64,000 bases of DNA. Origin: Kibdelosporangium sp. MJ126-NF4. Its GTDB lineage: Bacteria > Actinomycetota > Actinomycetes > Mycobacteriales > Pseudonocardiaceae. The notes under the pieces were generated by a model that was not told where the DNA came from, ran no database searches, and saw only the letters and a program-made list of their open reading frames with translations. The stretch lies in NCBI RefSeq assembly GCF_000826545.1, contig NZ_CDME01000015.1, forward strand, positions 770,695-834,694, read 5' to 3'. The position numbers and the translations under genes were made by a program. Of this stretch, positions 1 through 7,712 are shown piece by piece. Each line of letters starts with the position of its first letter. Within the stretch, counting starts at the first letter, position 1.

Positions 1-966
1 CCGCCGTCCATGCCCGCCGCCGCGCCACCACCGCCGCCCCCACCCCCACCCCCGCCTGCGGCTCCTCCCGCGATGCCCGCCCAGGCGCAGCCCGGTCCGA
101 CGCTCACCCAGGTCAGGTCGAAGTTCGCGGAGCTGGGTGTGCCGGAGTCGGCGTACCGGATCGGCCCGCCGGTGGAGCGGACGTGGTCACTGGAACGGGT
201 GGACGAGGGCTGGCGGGTCGGCTGGTTCGAGCGGGACCAGTACGTCGCGCCGTCGGACTTCGACGATGTGGCCGACGCCACAGCTTTCCTGCTGGGCAAG
301 GTCCTGCTGGAAGGACCGCGGCCCGCGCTGCCGGAACCACCGCCCGCCGTGGCCACAGCACCACCGCCACCGCTTCAGGCCCCGACACTTCAGCCACCGC
401 CACCCGCCGTGACCGACGACGACCTGGACCGGACGGTCCTGTCCATGCCGCCGTTGTCGTCGTTGGAGGACACGGACGCGCGTGAGCCCGTCTCCGTGCC
501 CAGCGCGCCCGCGCCGGAGGTCGGCAACTCGACGGCGATGCTGCCCGCTGCCAACCGAGGCGGCAGCGGTGGCGGCAGCAACAACGCGATGACGGAGACC
601 CGCCCGCAGGACTGGCCGATCCAGCCGCTGTACGGCGAGCCGCCGCTGACGCTGTTCCGCGGCAAGCGGATGATCGAACTGCACCCCGGCACGGAGATCG
701 ACCGGTTCGGTGAGGGCGACGGCAACCTGGCGTACGCCGTCGGCACCCCGTTCCCGCTGCGGTCACTCGTGCCGGACTGGGTGAACCGGGACTACCACGT
801 CTACCGCGTGCAGCAGCCGTTCGAGGCGCTGACCGGTGTGGCGATCCCGTGGTTCGAGCAGCCGGGCGGTGGCACCGCGTTCCTGCTGCCGCACGCGGTG
901 GAGGACCTGCTCGAAGACGGCTACCTCGTCGAGATCCCCGCGAGGGAACGTCCCCCGCTGACCTGA
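1..966 (+). CDS. TNT-domain (NAD glycohydrolase toxin) protein, 5' end outside window
   Basis: The reading frame is open from the first base, so the gene almost certainly starts upstream; the ATG at position 10 sits in a long proline run and is an unlikely start. The visible part has a proline/alanine-rich stretch, a small folded segment (about residues 30-100 from that ATG), a second proline-rich linker, and a C-terminal domain of about 110 residues. That domain carries the TNT (tuberculosis necrotizing toxin) signature: PGTEIDRFG, then the NRDYHVYRV segment, then PGGGTAFLLP and the end DLLEDGYLVEI. Known TNT domains hydrolyse NAD+ and form the tips of secreted polymorphic toxins. Export and toxicity here are inferred. 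No immunity gene is visible on the right: the next genes are on the other strand and unrelated. A strong hairpin follows the stop. Confidence 0.8.
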   Translation, partial: PPSMPAAAPPPPPPPPPPPAAPPAMPAQAQPGPTLTQVRSKFAELGVPESAYRIGPPVERTWSLERVDEGWRVGWFERDQYVAPSDFDDVADATAFLLGKVLLEGPRPALPEPPPAVATAPPPPLQAPTLQPPPPAVTDDDLDRTVLSMPPLSSLEDTDAREPVSVPSAPAPEVGNSTAMLPAANRGGSGGGSNNAMTETRPQDWPIQPLYGEPPLTLFRGKRMIELHPGTEIDRFGEGDGNLAYAVGTPFPLRSLVPDWVNRDYHVYRVQQPFEALTGVAIPWFEQPGGGTAFLLPHAVEDLLEDGYLVEIPARERPPLT

Positions 967-973
967 GTCCCGT

Positions 974-1003
974 GGTGAAGGCGGCCGCACGGCCGCCTTC
1001 ACC
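974..1003. terminator. Hairpin terminator between convergent genes
   Basis: GGTGAAGGCGGCCG and its complement CGGCCGCCTTCACC face each other over 30 bp immediately after the TNT gene stop and before the end of the universal stress gene on the other strand. It can serve both convergent transcripts. Confidence 0.75.
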
Positions 1004-1019
1004 ACCGCTCCGTCGGCGT

Positions 1020-1472
1020 CTAGGGAACAACCACCACGGGTCGTTTCGCTCCCTTGACAAGCATCTTGGGCACGGACCCGACGAGACCGCCGCCGTGCCG
1101 CGAGCGGCCGACGACGATGCAGTCGGCACGCCGCTCCTCGGCGATGGCCTCAAGGCCGTGTGCCGGGTCGCCCCGGTAGTGCACGAGCTCCCACGGGATC
1201 CCGGCGTGGTCCAGGTAGGCCGCGGCCTCGACGCGGATCTCGTCGACGAACGCGGTCGCCGCCTCGGTGGCACCGGCCATGCCCATCGCGGTCCAGTACG
1301 CCGGGCTGGCGATGGGCTCGACGTAGACCAGGACGAGCTGGGCCCGTTCGCGGCGGGCGAGGCCACCGGCCCACGCGGCGGCGTGCAGGGACGGTGGGCT
1401 GCCGTCGACGCCCACGATGATCACGGTCAAGCCGTCCTTACCGATCTCGAAATCGGCTGCGCCATCGGCCAC
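1020..1472 (-). CDS. Universal stress protein (UspA family)
   Basis: A single Usp domain of 150 residues. It begins with the VIIVGVDGS beta strand and ends with the nucleotide-binding signature, a glycine-rich loop within VVGRSRHGGGLVGSVPKMLV, followed by PVVVVP. This is the ATP-binding type of Usp. The start chosen is the GTG at 1472, about ten codons before the first strand. The frame stays open upstream into a reverse-transcriptase remnant, which makes an apparent 417-residue fusion, but the remnant's own tail ends in another frame at 1490, so the fusion is judged artificial. Usp proteins act in the cytoplasm under stress or growth arrest; nothing here shows a specific role. Confidence 0.8.
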   Translation of the reverse strand: MADGAADFEIGKDGLTVIIVGVDGSPPSLHAAAWAGGLARRERAQLVLVYVEPIASPAYWTAMGMAGATEAATAFVDEIRVEAAAYLDHAGIPWELVHYRGDPAHGLEAIAEERRADCIVVGRSRHGGGLVGSVPKMLVKGAKRPVVVVP

Positions 1473-1489
1473 ACCGGGATCGTAAGGGA

Positions 1490-2273
1490 CTACCAGGCGA
1501 TCTGGCTGTAGAGCGCGCGCAACTTCGCTCCCCTGGCCGCGTGTCCGGCCGCCACCCACTCGACCCGGCCACGCACGTGCGCGGCGGAGTCGTTGTGGCC
1601 AGCGCGGTTCTGCGCCAGGGCCAGTCGCGAGGCAGTTGTGCAGCAAGGCCTTCACCGCGTCGTACTCGGCGCGGGGCGCGGCCGGGGCGACGTTGACCAC
1701 GAGCCCGCCCAGTTTCTGCCGCTGGTGCTGTCCGGCGGCCGAGGTCTTGTCCGGCCTGACCCGGAACCCCTCGTCGCGCGCGATCGTGCGCACACCCGGC
1801 AGCAAGCGGTGCAGCGGAAGCGTGTGCGGCCCGGAGAACGCCAGGTCGTCGGCGTAACGCGTGTAGTCAGCGCCGAGCGCTCGGGCCAGCCCTGTCAGGC
1901 GACAGTCCAGCCGATACGCGACAGCGTTCGCGATCGTGGGCGAGGACGGCGCGCCCTGCGGCAGGTGCTGGTGGGCCAGCCGGGACAGCAACCTGCGGCG
2001 GACATCCGGATCTCCGCGCGTTCCCGGGGCGGCACGCAGAACCTCCTGTGGCGTCCTGGTCGTCAGCAGACCGGCCAGCACGACGGCCTGTTCGTACTCG
2101 AACAACAGGGCACGGACACGGGCACCGGTGACGGCGGCGAAGAAGCCCTCCAGGTCCATTCTGACCACCACCGGCTTCCCGGCGTGCGGCGCCGCGTACG
2201 TGAGCGCGGACCGTCCTTTGCGGAACCCGTGTGCCGCCTCGTGCACGGGCAGGTCGAGGTGGCGCACGGACAC
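1490..2273 (-). pseudogene. Reverse transcriptase remnant (retron/group-II-like RT), truncated and frameshifted
   Basis: The frame entered at GTG 2273 encodes RT motifs in order: VHEAAHGFRKGRS, then MDLEGFF, then LPQGAPSSP, then the catalytic TRYADDLAFSG, then VRPDKT and GLVVN. The first 80 or more residues normally found before VHEAAHGF are absent. Near 1610-1625 the frame breaks: the family-typical tail (QNRAGHND, VRGRVEWV, GAKLRALYSQIAW) continues one frame over and ends at the TAG at 1490-1492. A one-base indel plus a 5' deletion therefore make this a pseudogene unless the indel is a sequencing error. No structured ncRNA of retron type could be recognised next to it. The 5' breakpoint abuts another broken gene on the opposite strand. 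Confidence 0.75.
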
Positions 2274-2280
2274 GGCCCGA

Positions 2281-2610
2281 CAAGCCGACGACCGCGACGC
2301 GACCGTCCACTGTGGCTACGGCGAAGTGCCGACGTGGGACTACTTCTGGCAGCTCAACATCGCCCGAAGCCTCGCGGCGCACGACCTGGCACTGCATATC
2401 GGTGTGCCATCGCCGATCACCGAGGGCCTGGCTCGCGGCATGTACGAGGGCACCGCGCCGTCCGCGGACATATGGCGCTCGTTCGGCGTTTTCCGGCCCC
2501 AGGTCGAGGTGGGCGTTGACGCGTCGTGGAAGGACAGGTTCCTCGCACTCACCGGCCGTCAACCGTGGCTCAGGTGCCGAACTGTGCTTGCTCCAGCCAG
2601 GCGTCCATGA
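2281..2610 (+). pseudogene. 3' fragment of an unrecognised protein gene
   Basis: From about 2281 to 2565 the plus strand reads as good actinobacterial coding sequence with strong third-position GC. It encodes segments such as VHCGYGEVPTWDYFWQLN, IGVPSPITEGLARGMYEG and WKDRFLALTGRQP. There is no start codon with a ribosome site, and the coding signal begins beside the truncated reverse transcriptase, so the 5' part is missing. The last 40 bases overlap the end of the isomerase gene on the other strand. I do not recognise the family; the fragment looks like the C-terminal part of a cytoplasmic enzyme. Confidence 0.45.
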
Positions 2611-3343
2611 GCTGTTCGTCACCGAGGATCTGCACGCCGTCGATCCGCGCGGGCTTGCGGCGGTAGACGATCAGCAGCAGGTCGAGCACCGGGCCACGTA
2701 GGGCCACGGCGGACTTCTCGTGCGCGCGGCGCCAGGTGATGACGTCGCCGGTCAGGTCTATCACCCATTCCGCGTCGGTGTCCGTCGCGTGCAGGTGCAC
2801 TGTCCGGCCGGGGCCGAGAAGCCTTCGCTTCTCCGGATACATCTGCAGCGCCATGGGAATCGACATGAGTTCCATCCACTCGTCGATGGCGTCGACGGCC
2901 AGATCCGTGTCGAGCGAGTACTTCTCGCCGAGTGCCAGCACGGCGTCGGCGCGGTGGACGGCTGTCTCGTAGGTCGCGCGGCGTGCGGTGAAATCCGTGC
3001 CGCCCATGGGAAGGGGCGTCCAGGCAGGACCGCCTTGGCCTGATTCGCGCAACGCGGCGGCCAACGACTCGGCCCCCTCGACGAGCCACGGGCCGACCAC
3101 CGCCGGATCCTCGTCGCGGTATTCGGAGAGTTCACGGGAGTCACCGGGAAGCGGTTCGGTCGCCCTGGTCCGGACGATCGTGTCCATCCAGCGCTGGCCA
3201 CTGCCGATGTGGCGCAGCAACTGCCCGACGTTCCAGCCGGGACAGGTGGGCACCGGTGTGGTCAGGTCCGCGCCGTCGATGCTGGCGTACAACGAAGTGC
3301 TCTGTCGGACGATCTCGTCGCAGTAGCGCTCATAGGTCAGCAT
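2570..3343 (-). CDS. Maleylpyruvate isomerase family (mycothiol-dependent, DinB-like) protein
   Basis: A 257-residue protein of the DinB/MDMPI fold. The N-terminal helix bundle has the family phrase VPTCPGWNVGQLLRHIGSGQRW, whose histidine belongs to the usual metal site, with a second histidine in TYETAVHRADAVLALG. The C-terminal part (VHLHATD to the end) matches the MDMPI C-terminal domain. Members use mycothiol as cofactor in isomerisation or thiol-transfer reactions; the substrate here is unknown. The gene ends beside dnaE2 with a 9-bp gap and shares its direction, but dnaE2 lies upstream and functional linkage is not evident. Confidence 0.8.
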   Translation of the reverse strand: MLTYERYCDEIVRQSTSLYASIDGADLTTPVPTCPGWNVGQLLRHIGSGQRWMDTIVRTRATEPLPGDSRELSEYRDEDPAVVGPWLVEGAESLAAALRESGQGGPAWTPLPMGGTDFTARRATYETAVHRADAVLALGEKYSLDTDLAVDAIDEWMELMSIPMALQMYPEKRRLLGPGRTVHLHATDTDAEWVIDLTGDVITWRRAHEKSAVALRGPVLDLLLIVYRRKPARIDGVQILGDEQLMDAWLEQAQFGT

Positions 3344-3352
3344 GACACCACG

Positions 3353-6300
3353 CTACCGAAAGTCACGGGACTTCGACGGGATGCGCAAATCCAGGTTCTG
3401 CAGGCGATCGGCCTGCAGGCTGACCACGCCCTCGGCCGTCTCGACGATCCCGCGCACCAGCATCGCCGCGCTTGCCCGTGCCACCCGGCGGTAGCGCGCC
3501 CACAGGCCGGGCGAGCACACCACGTTCACCATGCCGGTCTCGTCCTCGATGTTCAGGAACGTCACCCCGCCCGCGGTCGCCGGGCGTTGGCGGTGCGTGA
3601 CCGCGCCGCCGATCAGGACACGCGTCCCCGATTCCACACTGGACAGTTCGGCGGCGGTCAGCGCGCCGAGCCCGGTGAGGTGGTCGCGGACGAACTGGGT
3701 CGGGAAACTGTCCGGCGACAGGCCGTTGGCCCACACGTCGGCCACCGCGAGCTCGACCGCGTCCATGCCGGGCAGGGTCGGCGCCTCGGCGGTCGCGGTC
3801 GTTCCCGGCAGCCGGTCCGGCCGGTCGCCGGCCACGGCACCGGCCGACCACAGCGCCGCCCGTCTGCTGATCTCGAAGCAGCCGAAGGCACCCGCCGTGG
3901 ACAGCGCCTCGACCTGGGCCGTGGTCAGCTGGATCCGCCTGGCCACATCGGTCATCCCGGTGAACGGCCCGTTGCGGGTCCGTTCGTCGACGATCGCGTC
4001 GGCCAGCTTGTGGCCGATCGTGCGGATCGTGCCGATGCCCAGCCGGACAGCGGGTTTCGTGTCGGTGCGCTCCAGTGTGGCGTGCGTGCGGCTGGCGTTG
4101 ACGTCCGGGCCGCGGACCTCCACGCCGTGCCTGCGCGCGTCGGCGACCAGTGACTGCGGCGAGTAGAAACCCATGGGCTGCGCACGTAACAACGCGGCGC
4201 AGAACGCCGCCGGGTGGTAGTACTTGAAGTAGGAACTGGCGAAGACCAGGTGCGCGAAGCTCAGCGCGTGGCTTTCCGGGAAGCCGAAGTTGGCGAACGC
4301 CAGCAGTTTCGCGTAGATCCGCTCGGCCAGCTCGCCGGTGATCCCCCGGTCCGCCGCGCCCTGGTAGAACCGCTCCCGCAGGCGCTCCATCCGGCGGGTC
4401 GACCGCTTCGAGCCCATCGCCCTGCGCAGCTCGTCCGCCTCGGCCGCGTCGAAACCGCCGACATCCACCGCGATCTGCATCATCTGTTCCTGGAACAACG
4501 GTACGCCAAGGGTTTTCTCCAGCGCGCGTTCCAGCAGCGGGTGGTCGTAGGTGATGTCTTCCTTCTTGTTCTGCCTGCGGATGTACGGGTGGACCGAGCC
4601 GCCCTGGATCGGACCGGGCCTGATCAGCGCGACCTCCACCACCAGGTCGTAGAACTTCCTGGGCTTCAGCCTCGGCAGGGTGGCCATCTGCGCGCGGCTT
4701 TCCACCTGGAAGACGCCGACCGAATCCGCCGCGCACAACATGTCGTAGATGTTCTCGTCAGCCAGGTTGAGGTTGGCGATGTCCACCACGGTGTCCTCGT
4801 GCTCGCGCACCAGGTCGATCGCGTAGTGCAACGCGGAGAGCATGCCCAGGCCGAGCAGGTCGAACTTGACCAGCCCGATCGCCGCGCAGTCGTCCTTGTC
4901 CCACTGCAGGATCGAGCGGTCGGCCATCCGCGCCCACTCGATCGGGCACACCTCGCCGACCGGCCGGTCGCAGATCACCATCCCCCCGGAGTGGATACCG
5001 AGGTGCCGGGGGAATCCCTCGACCTGGCCGGCCAGGTCCAGCACGACGTCGGGGATGTCGTGGTCGTTCTCGTCCACCGTGTTACGGACCGGCCCCCAGC
5101 GGTCGATCTGCTTGCTCCACGCGTCCTGCTGGCCGGGCGAGTACCCCAGCGCACGCGCCATGTCACGGACCGACGACTTCGCCCGGTACGTGATCACGTT
5201 CGCGACCTGCGCGGCACACCAGCGGTTGTGCTTCTGGTAGACGTACTGGATCGCCTCCTCGCGGCGATCGGACTCGATGTCGAGGTCGATGTCCGGCGGG
5301 CCGTCGCGGGCGGGCGCGAGAAACCGTTCGAACAACAGGTTGTGCGCGACCGCGTCGACTCCCGTGATGCGCAGCGCGTAGCAGACCGCCGAGTTCGCGG
5401 CCGATCCCCGGCCCTGGCACAGGATGTCGTTCTCCCGGCAGAACCGGGCGATGTCCCACACCACCAGGAAGTAGCCGGGAAACCCGAGCTCCTCGATCAC
5501 GCGCAGTTCGTGCTCGATCTGCGCGTACGCCTTGGGGTTGGCGTCCGGTGGGCCGTAGCGACCGGCCGCGCCCTTGTACGTCAGGTATCGCAGGTACGTG
5601 TCCTCGGTGTGCCCCGGCGGCACGTCGAACGGCGGCAGTTTCGGCGCCACCAGACGCAGATCGAACGACAGGTCGACGCCGAGCACGGCGGCACGCTGCA
5701 CAGCGCCGGGATACCGCGGCTCGAACCGGTGGTGCATCTCGGCGCCGGACCGCAGGTACGCGGTCGCGGGCGGTAGCCATCCGGCCATCTCGTCCAGGCT
5801 CCTGCGCGACCGCACGGCGGCCATCGCCGCCGCCAGGCGGGCGCGGTCCGGCTGCGCGTAGTGCACCGCGTTGGTCGCGATCGTCGGCAGCCCGAATTCG
5901 GCTGCCATCGCGGAGAGCACGTCGTTGCGGAAGCTGTCTCCCGGCATGCCGTGGTCGGTCAGCTCGACGAAGACACTGTCCTTGCCGAACATGTCGACGA
6001 GTTGCCCGAGCCGCTCGGCCGCGGCCGCCGGGCCTTCGGTGTCCAGCGCGCGGCGCACAGCACCCTTGCGGCAGCCGGTGAGCACGACGCAGTGCTCCCT
6101 GGTCGTCTCGACGACCTGCTCGACGTCGTACACCGGACGGCCTTTCTCGGCACCGGCGAGCTGACCGGCGCTGATCGCCCGGCACAGCGCGGTGTACCCG
6201 TCCAGCCTGCGTGCCAGCAGCAGCAGGTGCTCGCCGACCGGGTCGGGCACGCCGGTCTGCGGCGCGGGCAGGCCGATGCTCAGCTCGGTGCCGTACACCG

Positions 6301-6658
6301 TGCGCACGCCGAGTTCCTTCGCGGCCTCGGCGAACCGGACCACGCCGTACATGCCGTCGTGGTCGGTGATCGCGATCGCGTCGAGGCCGTGCAGCGCGGC
6401 CGCCTCCACCAGTTCCTCCGGATGGCTGGCGCCGTCGAGGAAACTGAAGTTGGAGTGGCAGTGCAGTTCCGCGTACGGCACCCGCTCGCCGCCGGGATGG
6501 TCGGCCGCGCCGGGCAGCCCGATCCCCGGTGGCGGGGTGTACGGTTGCCGGTGATGCGTCCACGCTGGACTGTCACCGCCGTCGCCGGTCTGGAAAGGCT
6601 TGCCGGACAAGGCTCGTTCCAGGTCCGCCCAGCGGACCGGCGGGTTGTTCCACCCCAT
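3353..6658 (-). CDS. dnaE2: Error-prone DNA polymerase III alpha subunit DnaE2
   Basis: A 1101-residue C-family polymerase. Domains in order are a PHP domain (LHCHSNFSFLDGASHPEEL near residue 65), palm and fingers with the catalytic acidic motif PPDIDLDIESD, a helix-hairpin-helix region, and a C-terminal OB fold. The length and the lack of the long DnaE1 C-terminus point to DnaE2, the mutasome polymerase that works with ImuA' and ImuB in damage-induced mutagenesis. The ATG at 6658 is chosen because AGAGG lies just upstream of it; a longer in-frame start at 6715 lacks this. No LexA box is present in the 106 bp before the divergent membrane gene. A LexA box pointing towards dnaE2 lies at 7617-7632. 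Confidence 0.95.
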   Translation of the reverse strand: MGWNNPPVRWADLERALSGKPFQTGDGGDSPAWTHHRQPYTPPPGIGLPGAADHPGGERVPYAELHCHSNFSFLDGASHPEELVEAAALHGLDAIAITDHDGMYGVVRFAEAAKELGVRTVYGTELSIGLPAPQTGVPDPVGEHLLLLARRLDGYTALCRAISAGQLAGAEKGRPVYDVEQVVETTREHCVVLTGCRKGAVRRALDTEGPAAAAERLGQLVDMFGKDSVFVELTDHGMPGDSFRNDVLSAMAAEFGLPTIATNAVHYAQPDRARLAAAMAAVRSRRSLDEMAGWLPPATAYLRSGAEMHHRFEPRYPGAVQRAAVLGVDLSFDLRLVAPKLPPFDVPPGHTEDTYLRYLTYKGAAGRYGPPDANPKAYAQIEHELRVIEELGFPGYFLVVWDIARFCRENDILCQGRGSAANSAVCYALRITGVDAVAHNLLFERFLAPARDGPPDIDLDIESDRREEAIQYVYQKHNRWCAAQVANVITYRAKSSVRDMARALGYSPGQQDAWSKQIDRWGPVRNTVDENDHDIPDVVLDLAGQVEGFPRHLGIHSGGMVICDRPVGEVCPIEWARMADRSILQWDKDDCAAIGLVKFDLLGLGMLSALHYAIDLVREHEDTVVDIANLNLADENIYDMLCAADSVGVFQVESRAQMATLPRLKPRKFYDLVVEVALIRPGPIQGGSVHPYIRRQNKKEDITYDHPLLERALEKTLGVPLFQEQMMQIAVDVGGFDAAEADELRRAMGSKRSTRRMERLRERFYQGAADRGITGELAERIYAKLLAFANFGFPESHALSFAHLVFASSYFKYYHPAAFCAALLRAQPMGFYSPQSLVADARRHGVEVRGPDVNASRTHATLERTDTKPAVRLGIGTIRTIGHKLADAIVDERTRNGPFTGMTDVARRIQLTTAQVEALSTAGAFGCFEISRRAALWSAGAVAGDRPDRLPGTTATAEAPTLPGMDAVELAVADVWANGLSPDSFPTQFVRDHLTGLGALTAAELSSVESGTRVLIGGAVTHRQRPATAGGVTFLNIEDETGMVNVVCSPGLWARYRRVARASAAMLVRGIVETAEGVVSLQADRLQNLDLRIPSKSRDFR

Positions 6659-6764
6659 GTCGCCTCTTTTCGGGTTACCCGGCAACTGCCCGACCGGGCA
6701 GACTTTGGTCCACACGGGACCCGAAAGTCTTTTTCCACCCGTCCGGCACGTTTACCGTCCAGCC

Positions 6765-7526
6765 GTGACTCAGCACCCGCAGGGCCCGTACCAGCCGGGC
6801 CAACCCGGCGGCACCCCACATAGTCAGGGGCCGCACGGCCAGCAGCCTCCCTACGGCCAGCAACCACCGCATGGCCAGCCGCAGCCTCCCTACGGCCAGC
6901 CACAGCAGCCCTACGGCAACTACCAGCAGCCTGGTGGCGCCCCGTACGGGCCCCAATACTCGGCACAGGGCGGCGGCCCGAAGACCCCTGAGGTCCCCGG
7001 GTTCGCCATGAAGTTCACCGGGATCGGCGCGAACTGGGGCACCGGCGGCAACCGGCCGACGCTGCCCGTGCCCAAGAGCGTGATCTGGGCGTTCCTGCTG
7101 TCCGCGGGCGCCGCCGTGGTCAGCGCGCTGTACTACATCATCTACGCGATCATGTTCTCCGTGTACTTCGCCGGGTTCTACAACGGCGGGGTGACGGTCT
7201 TCGGCATCCTGATCGCCGCCGGGCTGTTCGTTCTCGCGGTGATGATGCGCAACGGCGCGGAGTGGGCGCGGATCGTGCTCGCGGTGCTCAGCGGCCTCGG
7301 CGCGCTGCTCGGACTGATCGGACTGTTCAGCGTGGGCCTGTTGTTCACCGTGGGCGGTGGGTTCGGCGCGCTGCTGCTGATCTTCACGCTGGTTCAGGTC
7401 GCCGCGCTCGGCGCGACGCTGTTCTTCCTGTTCCAGCCGGACTCGAACGCCTACTTCAAGTCCGCGTCGGCAGGGCCGGGATACCCACCGCCGCCAGGCC
7501 AGGGCCCCCAGAACTTCGGCGGCTGA
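6765..7526 (+). CDS. Membrane protein with PQG-rich N-terminal tail
   Basis: A 253-residue protein. The first 80 residues are a low-complexity tail of repeated QPPYGQ-like units. The rest holds about four transmembrane helices: VIWAFLLSAGAAVVSALYY, then a segment around VTVFGILIAAGLFVLAVMM, then IVLAVLSGLGALLGLIGLF, then a last helix around LLIFTLVQVAALGATLFFL. A short proline-rich end follows. Such proteins are common in actinobacteria with no assigned role. The start is GTG 6765. The gene is divergent from dnaE2 and is crossed on the opposite strand by any transcript from the LexA-type promoter near 7630. Confidence 0.75.
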   Translation: MTQHPQGPYQPGQPGGTPHSQGPHGQQPPYGQQPPHGQPQPPYGQPQQPYGNYQQPGGAPYGPQYSAQGGGPKTPEVPGFAMKFTGIGANWGTGGNRPTLPVPKSVIWAFLLSAGAAVVSALYYIIYAIMFSVYFAGFYNGGVTVFGILIAAGLFVLAVMMRNGAEWARIVLAVLSGLGALLGLIGLFSVGLLFTVGGGFGALLLIFTLVQVAALGATLFFLFQPDSNAYFKSASAGPGYPPPPGQGPQNFGG

Positions 7527-7624
7527 TCCTCCATCGGTGGACGTTGCCTCGGGATCAGATCGGCGAGGAGATCCTGGGCCATGTCCCGGTCCGACCGGTA
7601 CAACGAAGAGAAGTGCTCGAACAT
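7451..7624 (-). CDS. Candidate leaderless LexA-controlled small protein, 57 residues
   Basis: An ATG at 7624 lies inside a perfect LexA box and 7 nt after a good -10 hexamer, which would give a leaderless transcript as at imuB. The frame runs 57 codons (MFEHFSSLYRSDRD, then MAQDLLADLIPRQRP, then a proline/glycine-rich tail) and ends antisense to the 3' end of the membrane-protein gene. About 80 percent of third positions are G or C, which is acceptable for this genome. No family is recognised. It may be a real SOS-induced small protein, or merely the 5' end of a leftward transcript that reads on towards dnaE2. Confidence 0.3.
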   Translation of the reverse strand: MFEHFSSLYRSDRDMAQDLLADLIPRQRPPMEDQPPKFWGPWPGGGGYPGPADADLK

Positions 7625-7632
7625 GTGTTCGA
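7617..7632. promoter_or_regulatory. LexA (SOS) box with no annotated target
   Basis: TCGAACATGTGTTCGA is a full match to the actinobacterial SOS box. It lies beyond the stop of the membrane-protein gene, so it has no target on the plus strand. On the minus strand it is placed like a promoter operator, next to the -35/-10 pair at 7632-7660. Confidence 0.85.
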
Positions 7633-7660
7633 GTATGTCCCTACGGGTCACCTTGGTCAA
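7632..7660 (-). promoter_or_regulatory. Leftward promoter overlapping the SOS box
   Basis: On the minus strand TTGACC (7660-7655) is followed after exactly 17 bp by CATACT (7637-7632), whose last base is the first base of the LexA box. The start site would fall inside the box, the usual arrangement for LexA repression. The transcript heads towards dnaE2, antisense to the gene at 6765-7526. Confidence 0.6.
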
Positions 7661-7662
7661 GT

Positions 7663-7697
7663 CGAAGGGCCCGCGTGCTCAGCGCGCGGGCCCTTCG
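7663..7697. terminator. Strong hairpin terminator
   Basis: CGAAGGGCCCGCG and CGCGGGCCCTTCG form a perfect 13-bp stem with a 9-nt loop. It lies just before the end of the leftward peptidase gene (stop at 7713) and downstream of the rightward membrane gene, so it can serve either strand. Confidence 0.8.
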
Positions 7698-7712
7698 TGG
7701 TGTTTCAGCTGG

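Noticed and set aside
849..1511. Long plus-strand open frames opposite known genes here and throughout (for example opposite dnaE2, purH and the CoA ligase)
   Set aside because: They are arginine/valine-rich mirror frames of high-GC genes, without ribosome sites or family motifs.
1020..2273. A single 417-residue reverse transcriptase-universal stress fusion protein
   Set aside because: The RT family tail continues in another frame to a stop at 1490, so the join is caused by a frameshift, not by a designed fusion.
6659..6764. A LexA box directly upstream of dnaE2
   Set aside because: No TCGAAC-N4-GTTCGA or close variant occurs between dnaE2 and the divergent gene.
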